Below, in pieces: positions 1 to 13,800 of a stretch of 64,000 bases of DNA. How positions within the stretch are numbered: the first letter of the stretch is position 1; each line of letters starts with the position of its first letter. The position numbers and the translations under genes were made by a program. The notes below the pieces were generated by a model. The model was given only the letters and a program-made list of their open reading frames with translations. It was not told the origin of the DNA and searched no databases. This stretch comes from Phragmites australis (Eukaryota > Streptophyta > Magnoliopsida > Poales > Poaceae): the NCBI RefSeq assembly GCF_958298935.1, contig NC_084943.1:7698001-7762000 (forward strand), written 5' to 3'.

Positions 1-339
1 AGCAATTATGCATGGCCTCGGAATAGCGACGGGCTTTCGTCTCTCACAACCTCTAGAACTTTTATGAGCCGCAGACTATTGCTTTCTTTTTTCTTTTCGG
101 AAAAGAGAGTTTTATTAATTTTCATCGTTACATCAATATAATATAAACATAAGAGTTTATCCTTAGCCTCTGTATAACTACGATACATACAACCACAATT
201 TTAGCAACAGCAAACCAAAACATGAGACCCAAAACTAATATCAATCTAGCAAGAAAGAAATACATCTCCTCAACTGAGGTAAAATCGACCTCTCAAAAAA
301 AACTAAGGTAAAACGATCAAGCTTGGATCCGGAGTCTAA

Positions 340-670
340 ACTGTTATCCAAACTTAGTAAAAAGCTCTCTAGCCGTCCGCTCCAATTGCATACATGACGC
401 AATAACTATCCCGCGATACTCTTACCGATATAATACAGACCACGTACAGAGTCAATATGTACTAGCAAAGATAATATGTAAATGAGACACATATTTCTTC
501 TTATTAAAGACAATATTATTTTTGTATAGATATAGTGACCAACAAAATGTGATTGTTGCCGCTAAAATATAGCCTTTTAAGTATTTATTAAAACCCCAAA
601 GCCAGTTCTCCAATATGTTTTGAACACTTCTACCTAAACTATTAATCATGTAGAATGTACGAAACGGCAA
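340..670 (-). pseudogene. Relic of a non-LTR retroelement reverse-transcriptase tail
   Basis: The minus-strand reading (about 72 residues from 670 down, continuing out of frame to about 340) resembles the C-terminal tail after the reverse-transcriptase zinc-binding region (zf-RVT) in many grass LINE-derived proteins. What is seen is an N-W-L-x-G-F-x-K-x-x-K pattern, then C-W-S-L-x-L-x-x-N-x-I-V-F-N-K-K, then I-I-F-A-S-T-Y, and after a frame break Y-W-L-R-T-W-S. No reverse transcriptase or endonuclease domain was seen upstream (higher coordinates), so this is a short fragment. The family call is from remembered similarity only. Confidence 0.4.
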
Positions 671-1866
671 ATAAAAAAAGTGATGCTTATTTGTCCATGC
701 TTATCACCATGATATTATCTTTCACTTAATTATCTTTCGTTAATAGAACATCCTTGTTTAAATAACAATGAAAGAATTTCATTTTTTAGAGGAAATTTTA
801 ATTTTCACATTTGACTATTCTAGAATTGCTTTCTGCACAAGAATTTAAACAATTCAGCTCTAAAGAATAACCCAAACTCGAAAAACTAACAAACCAAACA
901 CTAAGCTTGTACTAGTTCTTAAAGTCGAGGAACAAGCTTTTATGTAATTCAACCACAAGGATGAAATTAATCCGAGAGAATCAAACAACTAAAATTAGAG
1001 TTTTTCAAAAAGCAAATGCTATCAAGATAGTCAAACATCAAAGTTCTAAAATAGCAAAAGAAAAAAAGGAGCAAGATCACAGTGTTCGCAAATTCATGGC
1101 TAAATCCACTGTATATGAGTACGGCCAGAAAAAAAAATCCCAATTCATAATTAGCCACCGAAAAAGTCTGCCCCACTCTCTATGCCACCCTAATTTCAAT
1201 TTCTTTCACTCCATGAAATTTGAAATTCAGGTGGCAGGGAGTAAAAGGCCAACTTATTCGATAGCTAATCATGAAACCAGATTATTCGATGACAAATAAT
1301 CGATTTACCTCCAATTTCTTTCAGTAATTTGTTAAAAATTTTAAAGGTAACCTAGTTTTGGCCCATTAGTTCAACCAACAGCTAGCGCCAGGAATGTCGG
1401 ATGAACCTTGGCCAGAACTAGCAGTCTAGCAGTTGGTGTATGTGCACTACTGTCACTGTCATCAAAACGTACGCACAAGAAATTTTCCTGCACAAATTCA
1501 GTTTATTATCACAACCATGCTATTATAAAATCCCCGAAAATCCATGACTAACCCACCAAACTTGTAGTACGAAGCTTGTTATGCAACCAAAACATGTACT
1601 ACGAAGCAGCGAGGATTTTAAGTCCAACGGCAGTTATGTACGAACTGTAACTGCTGTACAGCGTCAAGGTTCAGTACTGCTACAGGTTTGATTGGTTTAA
1701 TGAATACCATCGGCAATGTACCCAGCTTCATGCAACTTCGTTGCAGCTTGCGAGCCGGATCTCTACCGTCAACCACGTGCAGCTTTTCAGCTACGCTATT
1801 TTACAAGTCGAAGTTATTAGAGCATCGCGGCGACCTCCGAAAAATCGCTCATCTCATGCCTGCTTG
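671..1866. other. 3' flank of the CCCH gene; no further gene seen
   Basis: AT-rich DNA downstream of the stop of the minus-strand CCCH gene. The first few hundred bases below 1866 should be its 3' UTR. A candidate polyadenylation signal AATAAA on the minus strand lies at 1502-1507 (TTTATT on the plus strand), which would give a 3' UTR of roughly 350-400 nt. The short ORFs here (for example 961-1299) have no recognisable domain. Confidence 0.35.
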
Positions 1867-4800
1867 CTAAACGGCAAAGTTTCCTGGAGTGGGGTATTGG
1901 CCAGGGAGAGGCGGTCCGGCTGCCGATACAGGAGGACCGAAATTGAAGGGGTGGTTGAACATGCAAGCTGGCCCATACTTGCAAACACCGAAGCGGCCAT
2001 AGTATGTGCACACAGGTTGATCCTGTAAGAAAATAACAATGGAAAGGAAAAAAAATGCTTAGCAAACCAGTGGCGACGAGCTTAAACATTTCGTTCAGGA
2101 ATAGTATGCATGTTACGTGGTCAACCAAAAGGCAACTCCCCAAAAAAAGTGATGTGATGTTCCCAAAACATATGGAAGCCATATCTTCTTTTCTCTCATA
2201 AGTCAAATAAACTGATTGGATCGGAACTTACTGGTTTGATAGGCAAGCCGAGAGGGCTAAGACCTCCTGTTAGTGGTGCAGGCAGCCGCGACCTTGGATG
2301 GTGAAATCTGCATTTCATCCTGTATTTGCAGAAACCACTTCTAACAAAATGCTGACACTCAGGTTGGCCAGGTCTCTCTGGATATTCATCAGAAGGCAGT
2401 TGCTGATGTCCCGGTATATCTGCTACCTTGTACATCGGATGATTCATATGAGCAGCAGGAAAATGCTGAAAAGGAACTCCAGGAGGGTAATATGGACTCA
2501 AAGTAACCTGAAAACAATGTTTGCATATCGAAAAGTTATCCAAGAGAAGGCATCAATATTAAGCATAGTGGAAAATTATTCAATGCACTTAGTGACAGAA
2601 ATTGGGGAACTGAAACTGAAACAGAATACAGAATCACATTTTTCAGCGATCTCAACCAGAACATATCTATTGATGTCATGTGTGGCATCCAGTACCGTCG
2701 TAAGTGGCTGCAGGCACAGGAGAATGCAGCTCTCGATCAACCATGATCTCTTATCTTTAGGAATTGTTTTCCTAGTTTCCCCTTCAGTTAGTTTGGTTTG
2801 TTAGTTTGGTTAGTTTCCCTTCAGTTGGTTTGGTTTGTTAGTTTGGTTAGTTTCCCTTCAGTTGGTTTGGTTTGTTAGTTTGGTTAGTTTCCCTTCAGTT
2901 GGTTTGGTTTGTTAGTTTGGTTAGTTTCCCTTCAGTTGGTTTGGTTTGTTAGTTTGGTAGCATCGGAGGTTAGTTTGTTGCTCACATATTGTAATTGGCT
3001 GGCTGTAAGAGCCGATGGGCATTGGGATTAATGCAAGCAAGAAATCAATCTGTTATCTCATCCCCTTTCTCTACTCTCTCATCTCCCTGATGGCTTGACA
3101 CCGCCTCCGCGTCAACACCCCAACCACGGGCAGGAAACCGGCCAAAGATCGGCCAGCGACCTCCCACAGCTATGCAATCCAGTCACTACCTCACAGTCGT
3201 GACAACTTGGTATCAGAGACCATGGGATCTGGGACTGCGCAGGACCAGTTCAAGAAGCTCCTGGCCGAGCAGGAGGATTTGCTGTGCAAAGAATTCCAAA
3301 GCAACTTCAACGACGTCAACGACAACTTGGTCGGTGCCACAAAGGCCCTAGGCGACGTCACCAAGACGATGGCCGATGTCATGGACTGGCTGACAAAGCT
3401 CGAGAGGTCAAAAGGGGTGCATGCACCACCACTTACGAGTGATTCCGTGGCGTCCGCCGCTAACCCTGACACAACACAGGAGGACACCATTTCGTCCAAG
3501 CCCAACGTTGGCATGTAGGCACCACTGGCGGCACCCCCTGCCGCAAAGGGTTCCCCAGCATGCCTCCTTGCCGGATCGGTTATCTTGCAGCACGATGGTA
3601 TCTTGCGCCATGGCGCGGATCTCGTGCCCAAGAAACCGTTCATCACGCTATCATCCACCACCGGGGGCAACCTTGATGACGACAAGGCGGGCGCAAGCAG
3701 CGGAGTTGCGGGCGGTGTACCACGGTTCTTAAAGCTGGACTTTCCGCACTGAGGGGAAGACCGACCCGCTGCCATGGCTCAATAGATGTGAGCAATTCTT
3801 TCGCAACCAAAAGACAGAGAAGTCCAAAGTGTGGCTCGCCACCTACCACATGGAGCGATGCACACCTCTGGTATGCTCATCTGGAGCGCTCCCGCGGTGA
3901 ACCGCCATGGGCAGAGTTCCACACCCTCTACAATACCCGTTTCGCCCATCCGTAGCAACTCGTTGGGTGAACTGCACCATCTTCGCCAAACAAGCTCGGT
4001 AGAAGACTACCATAGCTGATTCCTTGTCCTCCTTAGCCGCGCTAACCCTATGAGCAATTGTTCACGTCAGGGCTAGCTGAGGACATTCGCGTCGACATCT
4101 GATTCCTTGTCCTCCTTAGCCGCGCTAACCCTATGAGCAATTGTTCACGTCAGGGCTAGCTAAGGACATTCGCGTCGACATCGAGCTTCAAGACCTGCAA
4201 GACCTCAAGATGACCATGAGTTTAACCAAGGCATACGAGAAGGTGGCGTGTTCTGGCAATGCCTCGCGCAGCAAAGCTGCACGCGTGTTCCTGACACCTC
4301 GAGACTCGTCCTCTACGCCTGCGACAAACTCCTCCATTGTCGCAGGGCACCGGTACAGATGGGGTCGCTTCCCGTCAAATTCATCGCCTCACGCAATCAG
4401 AAATGGCAAATCTCCAGCACAATGGCCTCTGTTTCAACTGCGACGAAAAATTCATTCGCAACCACAAGTGCACTCACCTCTTCTTCATCGAGTACGATGA
4501 CACCATGACGAACGACCATGACTTGGGAGACAAGACAACTCCCACGACGATCCGTGTATCTTCTTGTACGCAGTGACTGGCGTGCATACAGCGGACACGG
4601 TACGCTTTAAGGTCTGTGTCCAGGGGCACGAACTGGTCATCGCACAATTTTATCCAGGAAGACATTGCAATGCGCCTTGAGTCCCACTTGGAGCTAACGG
4701 CAATCCCATAGGATGCTTGGGCGCGTGTCCTACTCTAGACATGATAGTCGGCTCTGAGCCGTTCCAGCTAGAGTGTTATGCGCTGGCCCTTAGCGGATAC

Positions 4801-7800
4801 GATCTCATCCTCGGCACATACCATTCTATGGGACTTCACGAAGCTCACAATGTCGTGCTCCATAAATGGGTGGTGCGTCACCTGGCACGATGAGCAAGGC
4901 CCTTCGTCACCGGTCTGCACGGTGGTTCACGACGACAATCTACTGGACAGGCTGCTCGACTCCTTCACGGATCTCTTCGGAGAGCCAAGTGGTCTACCGC
5001 CAGCACGAGCGCACAACCACCGTATCCACTTGGCAACCGGTGCTCAGCCTGTGGCGGTGCGACCCTACCGTTACCCCCAGCTCCAAAAGGATGAACTCAA
5101 GCGGCAATGCGTCGAGATGCTCGAGCAAGGCATCATCCGCCTGAGCACCTCCACGTTCTCTCTGGTTCTGCTGGTCAAGAAGCGCGACGGCACATAGAGG
5201 TTCTACGTCGACTATCGCGCCCTCAACGTGATCACGATCAAGGACAAGTTCCCCATCCTTGTGGTGGAGGAGCTCCTCGACGAGTTACATGGCGCGTGCT
5301 ACTTCACCAAGCTCAACCTCCGCTCCGGGTATCACTAGGTGCGAATGCACGCCGCTAATGTAGAGAAGACATTGTTCCACACGCATCAGGGACACTATGA
5401 GCTCCCCGTCATGCCATTTGACCTGGCGAAAGCACCGGCAACTTTCCAAGCACTAATGAACGACATCGTCAACGATACCTGCGTCATTTTGTACTTGTAT
5501 TTTTTTATGATATCCTCATATACAGTTCTTCGTGGGCGGATCACCTTCGTCATGTGCGCGCAGTCTTGGAAGCGTTTCGTCAACACAAGCTCATACTCGA
5601 GATCTAAGTGCTCTTTTGGAGTACCCACAGCCTCCTACCTCGGCCACGTGGTGTCAGCTGAGGGTGTCACCATGGATAGCCAGAAGGTGCAAGCGGTCAG
5701 TGAGTGGCCAGTACCCCATTCGATGCGCGCCGCTCGCGGGTTTCTCGACCTCACCGGATACCACAGACGCTTCATCAAGGGCTATGGCACCATTGTCGCC
5801 CCTTTGACACGCTTGCTGAAGAAGGAAGGCTTAGAGTTGACGAATGACACCACCCACACATTCACGAAGCTCAAGCAGGCTCTTTTGTCACCGCCAATGC
5901 TACAACTTCTAGATTCCAGGCGAACCTTCATCGTGGAATGCGACATCTCTGGTTCAGGGATGGGCGTGGCCCTGCATCAAGGAAGTGGGCTGGTCGCTTT
6001 CTTCAGCAAGGTGATGGCTCCTCATCATGTCGGTCTGGCTATCTATGAGCACGAGCTCATAGCACTGGCGCAAACAGTGAAGCACTAGAGGTCGTATCTT
6101 TGGGGACATACTTTTGTTGTGCGCACAAATCATTACAGCCTAAAGTTCCTCCTCGACCAGCATCTCTCGACCATCCCCCAACACCGGTGGATCAGCAAGT
6201 TGATGGGCTTCGATTTCTCCGTCGAGTACAAGGCCAACAGCACCAACATAGTCGCAGACGCATTGTCTCGCCATGACACAAATATCGTGTCCACCTGTGT
6301 CGTGTCTATTCCGACATTTGAAATTTGGGACGAGCTCCGACGGGAGCTGGATCAGTCCGCATATATCCAGTGGTTGAAGGACGATGTCGTGGCCGCTCGT
6401 AAAGGGCCGCAATGGGAAGTCCGCAACGAGCTCGTCACGGTTGGGCACCACATCTTCGTTTCGGCCGTGCCTTCCACGCTTTCGATGCTCCTGGCGCAAG
6501 TGCAATCCACCGGGCATGAGGGCGTGCAACGCACTCCATCGGCTCCGTGCAGACTTCCATATTCCTAATGATAAGGCACTGGTGCAAGACTATGTGCGTG
6601 ATTACGCGGTGTGCCAACGTAACAAGACAAACCATCTGCACCCAGTAGTCTTGCTTCAGCCACAGCCCATGTCGGCACAAATCTGGAGCGACATCGCTAT
6701 GGACTTCGTTAAAGGACTGCCCCACGTCAACAACAAATCCGTCATTTTGGCGGTGGTGGATCGTCTGTCCAAGGCGACGCACTTCATTTCCCTCAGTCAT
6801 CCGTACACAGCAACATCGGTGACTAGGGCATTCTAGTTTCCATTCAGTTGGTTTGGTTTGTTGGTTTTGTTAGTTTCCCCTCAATTGGTTTGGTTTGTTA
6901 GTTTGTTAGCATCAGAGGTTAGCTTGTTGCTCACATATTGTAATTGGCCAGCTATAAGAGCCGATGGACATTGGGATTAATGCAAGCAAGAAATCAATCT
7001 GTTATCTCATCCCCTTTCTCTACTCTTTCATCTCCCTGCTGGCTTGACGCCTCCTCGACGTTAACACCCCAACCACGGGTAGGATACCGGCCAAAGATTG
7101 GCCGGCAACCTCCCACAGCTATCCAATCCGATCACTGCCACACGATCGTATATTTACTATCTTCACTGAAAGCTAATCAAAACTACTAAATAGATAACAG
7201 GAGTTAGCATGCATTAATTTTCTCTATTGGCATAATCCTAACAATTCAATATAAGTTAATATAAATACAAATGGCTGCACTCTTTTTGAGTTCATGTAAC
7301 ATAATTAGCAGTTGAACTGAAAAAAACACCAAATGGAATAAATATCATACAAAACTATGTTAACCAATTTCGGTCAAAACCAGTGTACTTTTCCCAACCC
7401 AAGAAGTTGTAGTACTCAAAAACAGCTGCGAACACACACCAGCAAAATAGACTACATGTTCAGTTTTCACTCCACCAAAAAGCAAGTTTAGGACAACAAA
7501 ATAAATTCATGGCAACCACTGAAGTGAAAGAAATATTTTATAAGAGTATATTTACCTGGTGATACCCACTCCAGTCAGGAGACGGATACATTCCTTGAGG
7601 TGGAATTATTCCTGCACTGTACGATTGTGCTGGGGCTAGAAAAGGAACATGCTGCTCATTCAATGCTCTCTGGTCGGGCCATATTGGAATACTTGGCTGA
7701 GAGGGCCCTTGGATATTTTGCTGTGATGTATCCCCATTCTCATGGTCCAACGCCGGTTCTTTAGAAGGCTGTACGTTAGAAGGATCTGGATGGTGAAACT

Positions 7801-10800
7801 TGCAGTTAGTGGCATATTTGCAGCTCCCAGTGCGCATATAGTATGGGCACTCCTTTGCCCCCTGCAAGATTATAGTCACCAGATTATCATTTCAAAATCT
7901 TAATTAAGAAATATCAAATGCTTGGTAACAAAAAGACATTTCTGCGACTTCTCAAACGGAATTTAAGAAACGACTGTCAATACATAGGGAAATATCAAGC
8001 GCACACCAGTTATTCTTTTAATTTCAACTTCAAAACTAATTGGTTCAGAAGCAAGAAATAAAATATGTTCACTGCGAATAGTATATTTTGTCCTTTACTT
8101 TCTATTTCCTTTTCTACTTGATTTACCATTTGTCATAACTTTATCTATGTATACCTTTCAAAATGGATTGAACCTTAACTTTTTAACTTTCATACCAAGG
8201 TAAACTAGGTTGAGAAGTGCATCCACAATTTTTTTCAGAACTTTCATGTTAATTTGGTGCCTGAATTGATGATCTTTTTATGATTGCACCTAGATAGTAT
8301 TTTGCACTTCACAGTAGTATGCTAGAGTGTGAGAACATAACATAAACCAGGGAACTTTACGAGACATGAATGGATGAGGATACAAGCTGTATAACTAATG
8401 AAAGACTTACTGGGCGCAGTGGAAGACCAAGAAAGTTCAGCTCAACCTTTTCAACCTCTGTTTTCCCTTCTTTTCCCTCGCGGTGAAGGTATTTGCACAC
8501 TTTCCCAAATTTGCATCCTCCTGGTGTTGAATAATACTGGAAGATACATTATGTTAAAGGACACACAGGATAAAAACATCCTTGTCATTGAAGATCTAAT
8601 CCCTAACTCGTACCATAAATTTAACACTAAGATATGTGTGCATGAGTTTGTGCTGTGTGTTACTATCAACCGATTATGGTGCTCAGAAGAAACTAACTTG
8701 GCAAATAATGGGACAGAATTACTCAATTAGAAAAGCATTCATTGAGGTCCACATAACTGCAAATAATGTACACAACAAGGAAACTTCTGAAAGCCATGGT
8801 AGCTACGCCGGTGGGGGGACTATGCCAGCCTGAGACAAGAGTTGTTTTTTCAGACAGGCATCTAGTTTATTTGATCCCAGTTGCAAACATGGGTCGAGAC
8901 AGCAGACACCAGTTGGCTCATGACTTCAGGGAGCTGGTCCTCAGCCCAAATACCAATTAAGTGAGCATTAACATGTGTTATTATGGAACTAACAAATCAA
9001 TTTAGAAGAAAAAATGTTCAAAAAAATACAGAGTCAAAAGCTCAGTGCAGGTTGATCACAGAAAAGTCAATCAACAACTTATCAACATGGTGAAAAATCA
9101 CAAACAAACCTTGCATTCCTCCTGGGTACTACCTTCTGAAACGGTTTCCTTTCTTTTATCTTTGGCACCCTTCAGAATCTCAAAAGTCGGAAAAAACACA
9201 AAGAATAATCAGCTAACAATAAAATAAGGCTTCACATAACACACAAATCATTGAAAAGATTATCAAGTTATGCAATCCTCCATGAGGACAGGATGATCAC
9301 GAATGTATCTTATCATGCTAGCATGGTAAATATATAATTTTGTTGGCAGTTGCTTGAAGTTTCAAAAACTTGCATGTCCCTCTGTGTGAACTGTGGACGA
9401 TCAAGACAAAGCCAAAGGGCTTTGATATATTAATTCCTTACCTTGTGATTTGTGGAATTCGTCTCATCTAACTTCTTGAAATAAATTCCTTTCTCAGGCT
9501 CCTGAGCAATCTGCCAACATAAGATATGAGAATTTAAACTTCAAATATAATTTCATGTACTAAGCAATCTCAAGCATCGTTCACATGACAACAACAACAG
9601 CACCAGCAGCCATTGTCCTAAGCAAGTTGGGGTAGGCTAGAGATGAAACCCACAAGATCCAACTAAAAAGATGACGTGAAAACAATAATGATAATAAAGA
9701 TACTAGTAACTTGATAATCATTCACATGATAAAGCACAAATGTAAACATCAAACATGGACAATCTTTAAAAAGAGGAAGCAGCAGTGTCTATTGAAGTTA
9801 GTTATCACAGAAAAAAACTGGCATTTCACTAGTTCAACAGCATGCACAATGTAATCATGCTAATAACAAACCTAACTGACAGAGATAAGACAACTTAAAA
9901 ATTAAATAACATGCTCAAAGGCGATGCTGACCTCGTATGATGTCTTCCTATGATTTTCTGAGTTTGATGCACTCCCCTTGTCATCAAAACCCTACGGAAA
10001 ATTTAAAAACAAAATTCAGTACTAGCATTTTACAATTCTACTACGGAAACCAAAAGAATACGTATCAACCTGTACATCAAATAACTAATCCCAAAAATGA
10101 TGAATCAAGCTGTTTGATTCATGATCAAAATTAATCGCACACAGGGTGGCATCCTATCATTTCAGTTGTAACAGATTACGGAGACATGCCTTTGCAGCTG
10201 CTTCAAAGCTTAGTCAAATTCATATAGCATACATTGTTTTGTCGGGTATAGAAAACAACGGATGAAGGTTGTGTTATAAACTTCAAATACCCTTCCTAAG
10301 TTCCGCTTAGAGACAACAGATTAACGGGAAAATCCATTAGGAAAATCTATAGGTCAATCGTCCCACTACTCTTCTCCATTTTATACTGTGCCAACTGAAA
10401 GGAACCCTATTATAATGGGCCAAGTCAGCCACAAAATACCACATTAGACTGGCATGCAAAAATCAACTGTATATCAATTTGCATGCATCCATCACATTGG
10501 CTAGTGATTTATCATCAATTATGTATTATACCTTCACATTGGCATGTACAAACAAGGAAAAATGACTCACCACTGAATCTGCAATATCTGGAACAAGATC
10601 TTCATATTCGTCTCTAGGACCCTGATTGAAAAAATAAATAGAAAATTAGAAGCAGCAACCAAAGCTTGCTCAAAGGATTATATGCAACAATGTAGAAATA
10701 AATGCAGGTGTTGCTAATTTACAACAAAGAAAAATAATCATCATTCAACCTTACAAAAGTAAACTACAATTTGTGTCTTCAATTATCTTCATGCAGCACT

Positions 10801-13800
10801 GGTTGTGAAAGGCAAAACAGTAAGCACATTGAATAAGCATAGCACAGTACAAAGATTGAAAGGAAACATACCAACCGGCAACCTATACGATACAACCTAA
10901 GCATATGATAGATAAAAACAAGAAATAGAGCTTATATTGCAGTATAGGGGAAGTAGTAATGACCTCTCTTCTTTTCACAGGCAATCGATTATTACAAATT
11001 CAGGGATCTTATGTTGCTACTATGATCTTTTAATTTCAAGTGGTTAATCCAGAATTTGTTGGCAATTTTTGAACCAAGTACAAAACGCCCAATTAGTTGG
11101 CGATTTGCGGTTGTGCTACGGCGCTGGCGTTGCGGTTGTGCTACGGCGCTGGCGTTGGGGAGATAGCAAGGGCGAAAGTAGCAGGAGGTGGGATTGCGAC
11201 AGAGAGCAAAGTGGATATCAGAACGAGGGCAGGTTCTTGTTGCCGGCAGAAGGAATGTCCTCAGCCAGCGTCAAGATCGGTCGCCCCCCCTCACAAGGAG
11301 CTTTATTCACCGATGCCTAACACAATGTCTACTATGGCCTTTATAAGATCAGGCACTGGGCCACACCTCACAACTAACAAACTGAATAACAAAGAAATCC
11401 TAACTCCTTGTGTTGATCGCTTGTCACTGCATCGGTCCTCAGCCACTTCTGGGCGCCATTTGCTTTGGTCGTCTCTTGTACACGCGGCCAACAAAAGCAT
11501 CGATGACATTCCCCCTCGCCCCGAAACAGCTCGTCCTCGAGCTGAAAGTCCGGGTAGGCCGCCATGAAGGGCTCCAACTGCTCCCAAGTGACATCCATGG
11601 ATTCCCGACCAACCCATAGAACAAAACTGAACACTTGCAACCGAAGCCACAACCAATCACCAACGTTGAACTCCACATCTCGGTGCCGGCGATCATATTG
11701 AAGCTTCATGGCATCCTAAGCTTGGCCGAGGCGTTCGCAAGTATCATCGAGGAACTCATCTCAGGCACGCATCTGTAGTTCAACTGTCGGAACTTGTGTC
11801 GCCCCCGATCGAAAAGAGGTGATTGTTGGTGGATCCCGACCGTAGACCTTGAACGGCGTGGTGCGCAATGATGACTGATAGGAAGAGTTGTAGCAGAATT
11901 CCGCCCATGGAAGCCATTGCAGCCAAGAACACGGCCGATCACAAGCCAAGAATCACAAGTACATGGTGATGACGTGGTTAGTAGCATCAGATTGTCCAAG
12001 GCGATGAAGTGAGTGAACTTCGAAAACCAATCGACAGCAGTCAGAATGATCGACTTGCCGCCAACCTTCGGAAAGCCTTACACAAAGTCCATCGCTATGT
12101 CACCCCACACCTCGGATGGCACCGGCAGTGGTTGTAGAAGGACAACCGGATGCAAGTGTTCAGTTTTGTTCCTCTGGCACACCGAACAGCTGTGGACGTG
12201 ATCGTGGACGAGGCAGCGGGTGTGGCTGTTGAAGAACACAGAGCACAACTAGTGGAGTCTCTCAGAGCCCTCATGCCCCATGTGAGCGTCTTATAGCAGG
12301 GTCGGCCGTAAGGCCGAGCCATCGGGAACGAACACTTTGTTGTTGAAGAGCAGGAGATCATCGAACTCAGTCCACCCCTGCGCCGCCAAGCCATCAACCA
12401 GAGTAGCACGCACGGTCTGGACCTGGGCATTTGATGCGTACTCGTGACGCAGATCATCAAATACTGAGAACGACGGCCCAAAGAGCGCCATCAGCGCCAG
12501 CACACCCTCCTCCCTCCTGGACAGCGCATCGACCGCCGCGTTTTGCTTGCCTGGTTGATACTCCACCGCGAGGTCATAGCCAAACAATTTACCGACCTAT
12601 GTGTGTTGCGATACCATAAATGATCGCTGATCTAGAATGTATTTGAGGATGTAATGGTCCGTGCGAACTATGAACAATCGACCCCATAAGTATGGCCGCC
12701 AGTGTCGCACTGCCTTGACGAGGCCAATGAGCTCACGGTGGCGTGATGTGGCGCAACAGCTCGACTAAAGAAGGCGATTGGGCCATCACCCTGGTGCAGC
12801 ACGACGCTGAAGCCTACGCCGGATGCATCGCAGTCGACAGTGAAATGCTTGGCGAAGTCTAGAAGGTGCAACACGAGCGTCGTGGTGAGTGCTCGCTTGA
12901 GGTCGAGGAAGGCACTTGTGGCGTCGGGCGTCCAGGAGAAGGAATTGCGCTTGAGGAGCGCTGTCAGTGGTGCCCCCTGAATTTGCAGTAGTACCCCGTG
13001 AGGCCAAGGATGCCCCGCAGCGCCAGTACTGAGCGTGGCTGCGGCCACGCTTGCACCGCCTCCACCTTCATGTGGCCCATGGCGACGCCGCTAGTAGAGA
13101 CGACATGGCCCAAGTATGCCACTTGTTTCTCGCCGAAGAAGCATTTGGAGCGTTTCAAGGCCAGGTGGTTGTCACGCAAGACTTGCAGGATGGCTTTGAC
13201 ATGTCTCAGATGATCCGCCCACGAAGAGCTGTATACAAGTATATCATTGAAAAAACGAGGACAAAACGGCATATAAAGGGACAGAGGAGCTTCATTCATC
13301 AATGCCTAGAACGTGGTCGGAGCGTTCGTCAGTCCAAAGGGCATGACCAAGAACTCAATGTGGTCATGGTGCGTGCGGAAGGTCGTCTTCTCAACATCAT
13401 CTGCCCACATGCGTACTTGATGGTACCTGCTGCAGAGGTCCAGCTTGGTGAAGAACTTGGTGCCTTTTAGTTCATCCAGGAGCTCGTCGGCGACTGGAAT
13501 CAGAAATCAGTCCTTGACGGTTTTCTCGTTCAGCGCCTGTAGTCGACGCAAAATCTCCATGTGTCGTCGTGCTTGCGAACAAGCAGTACGAGAGATGAGA
13601 AAGCCGACGTACTTTCACAGATGATGCCTTGATGTAACATGTCGATGCACTGACGTTCAATCTCATCTTTGAGTAGCTGTGGGTCTCGATATGGCTGAAC
13701 CGCAATTGGCGGCGTACCAGGGAGATGGATGCGGTGATTGTTTCGTCGTGACAGCGGAAGGCCACGAGGCTTGGCAAAGATGTCGGCGTAGTCGGCGAGC

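Larger units (their letters stand above)
2674..7152 (+). mobile_element. Decayed Ty3/gypsy LTR retrotransposon in intron 8 of the CCCH gene (antisense to it)
   Basis: The 5' LTR (2674-3204), primer-binding site, gag/pol remnants in the order zinc knuckle, RT, RNase H, integrase, and a partial 3' LTR (6834 to about 7152) define a Ty3/gypsy element on the plus strand. An internal deletion fuses the middle of the integrase directly to the 3' LTR, removing the integrase C-terminus and about the first 100 bp of that LTR. Many stops and frame breaks show it is dead. The 3' end is diverged (gaca at the 5' LTR end is not matched) and no clean target-site duplication could be read. Confidence 0.85.

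Noticed and set aside
2773..2958. Regular direct repeats that could suggest a CRISPR-like array
   Set aside because: The units are contiguous with no unique spacers and lie in an LTR of a plant retroelement. It is a minisatellite.
11069..11656. ORFs of 83-156 codons on both strands
   Set aside because: They lie in the LTR and integrase end of the intron-2 element and have no independent coding support.
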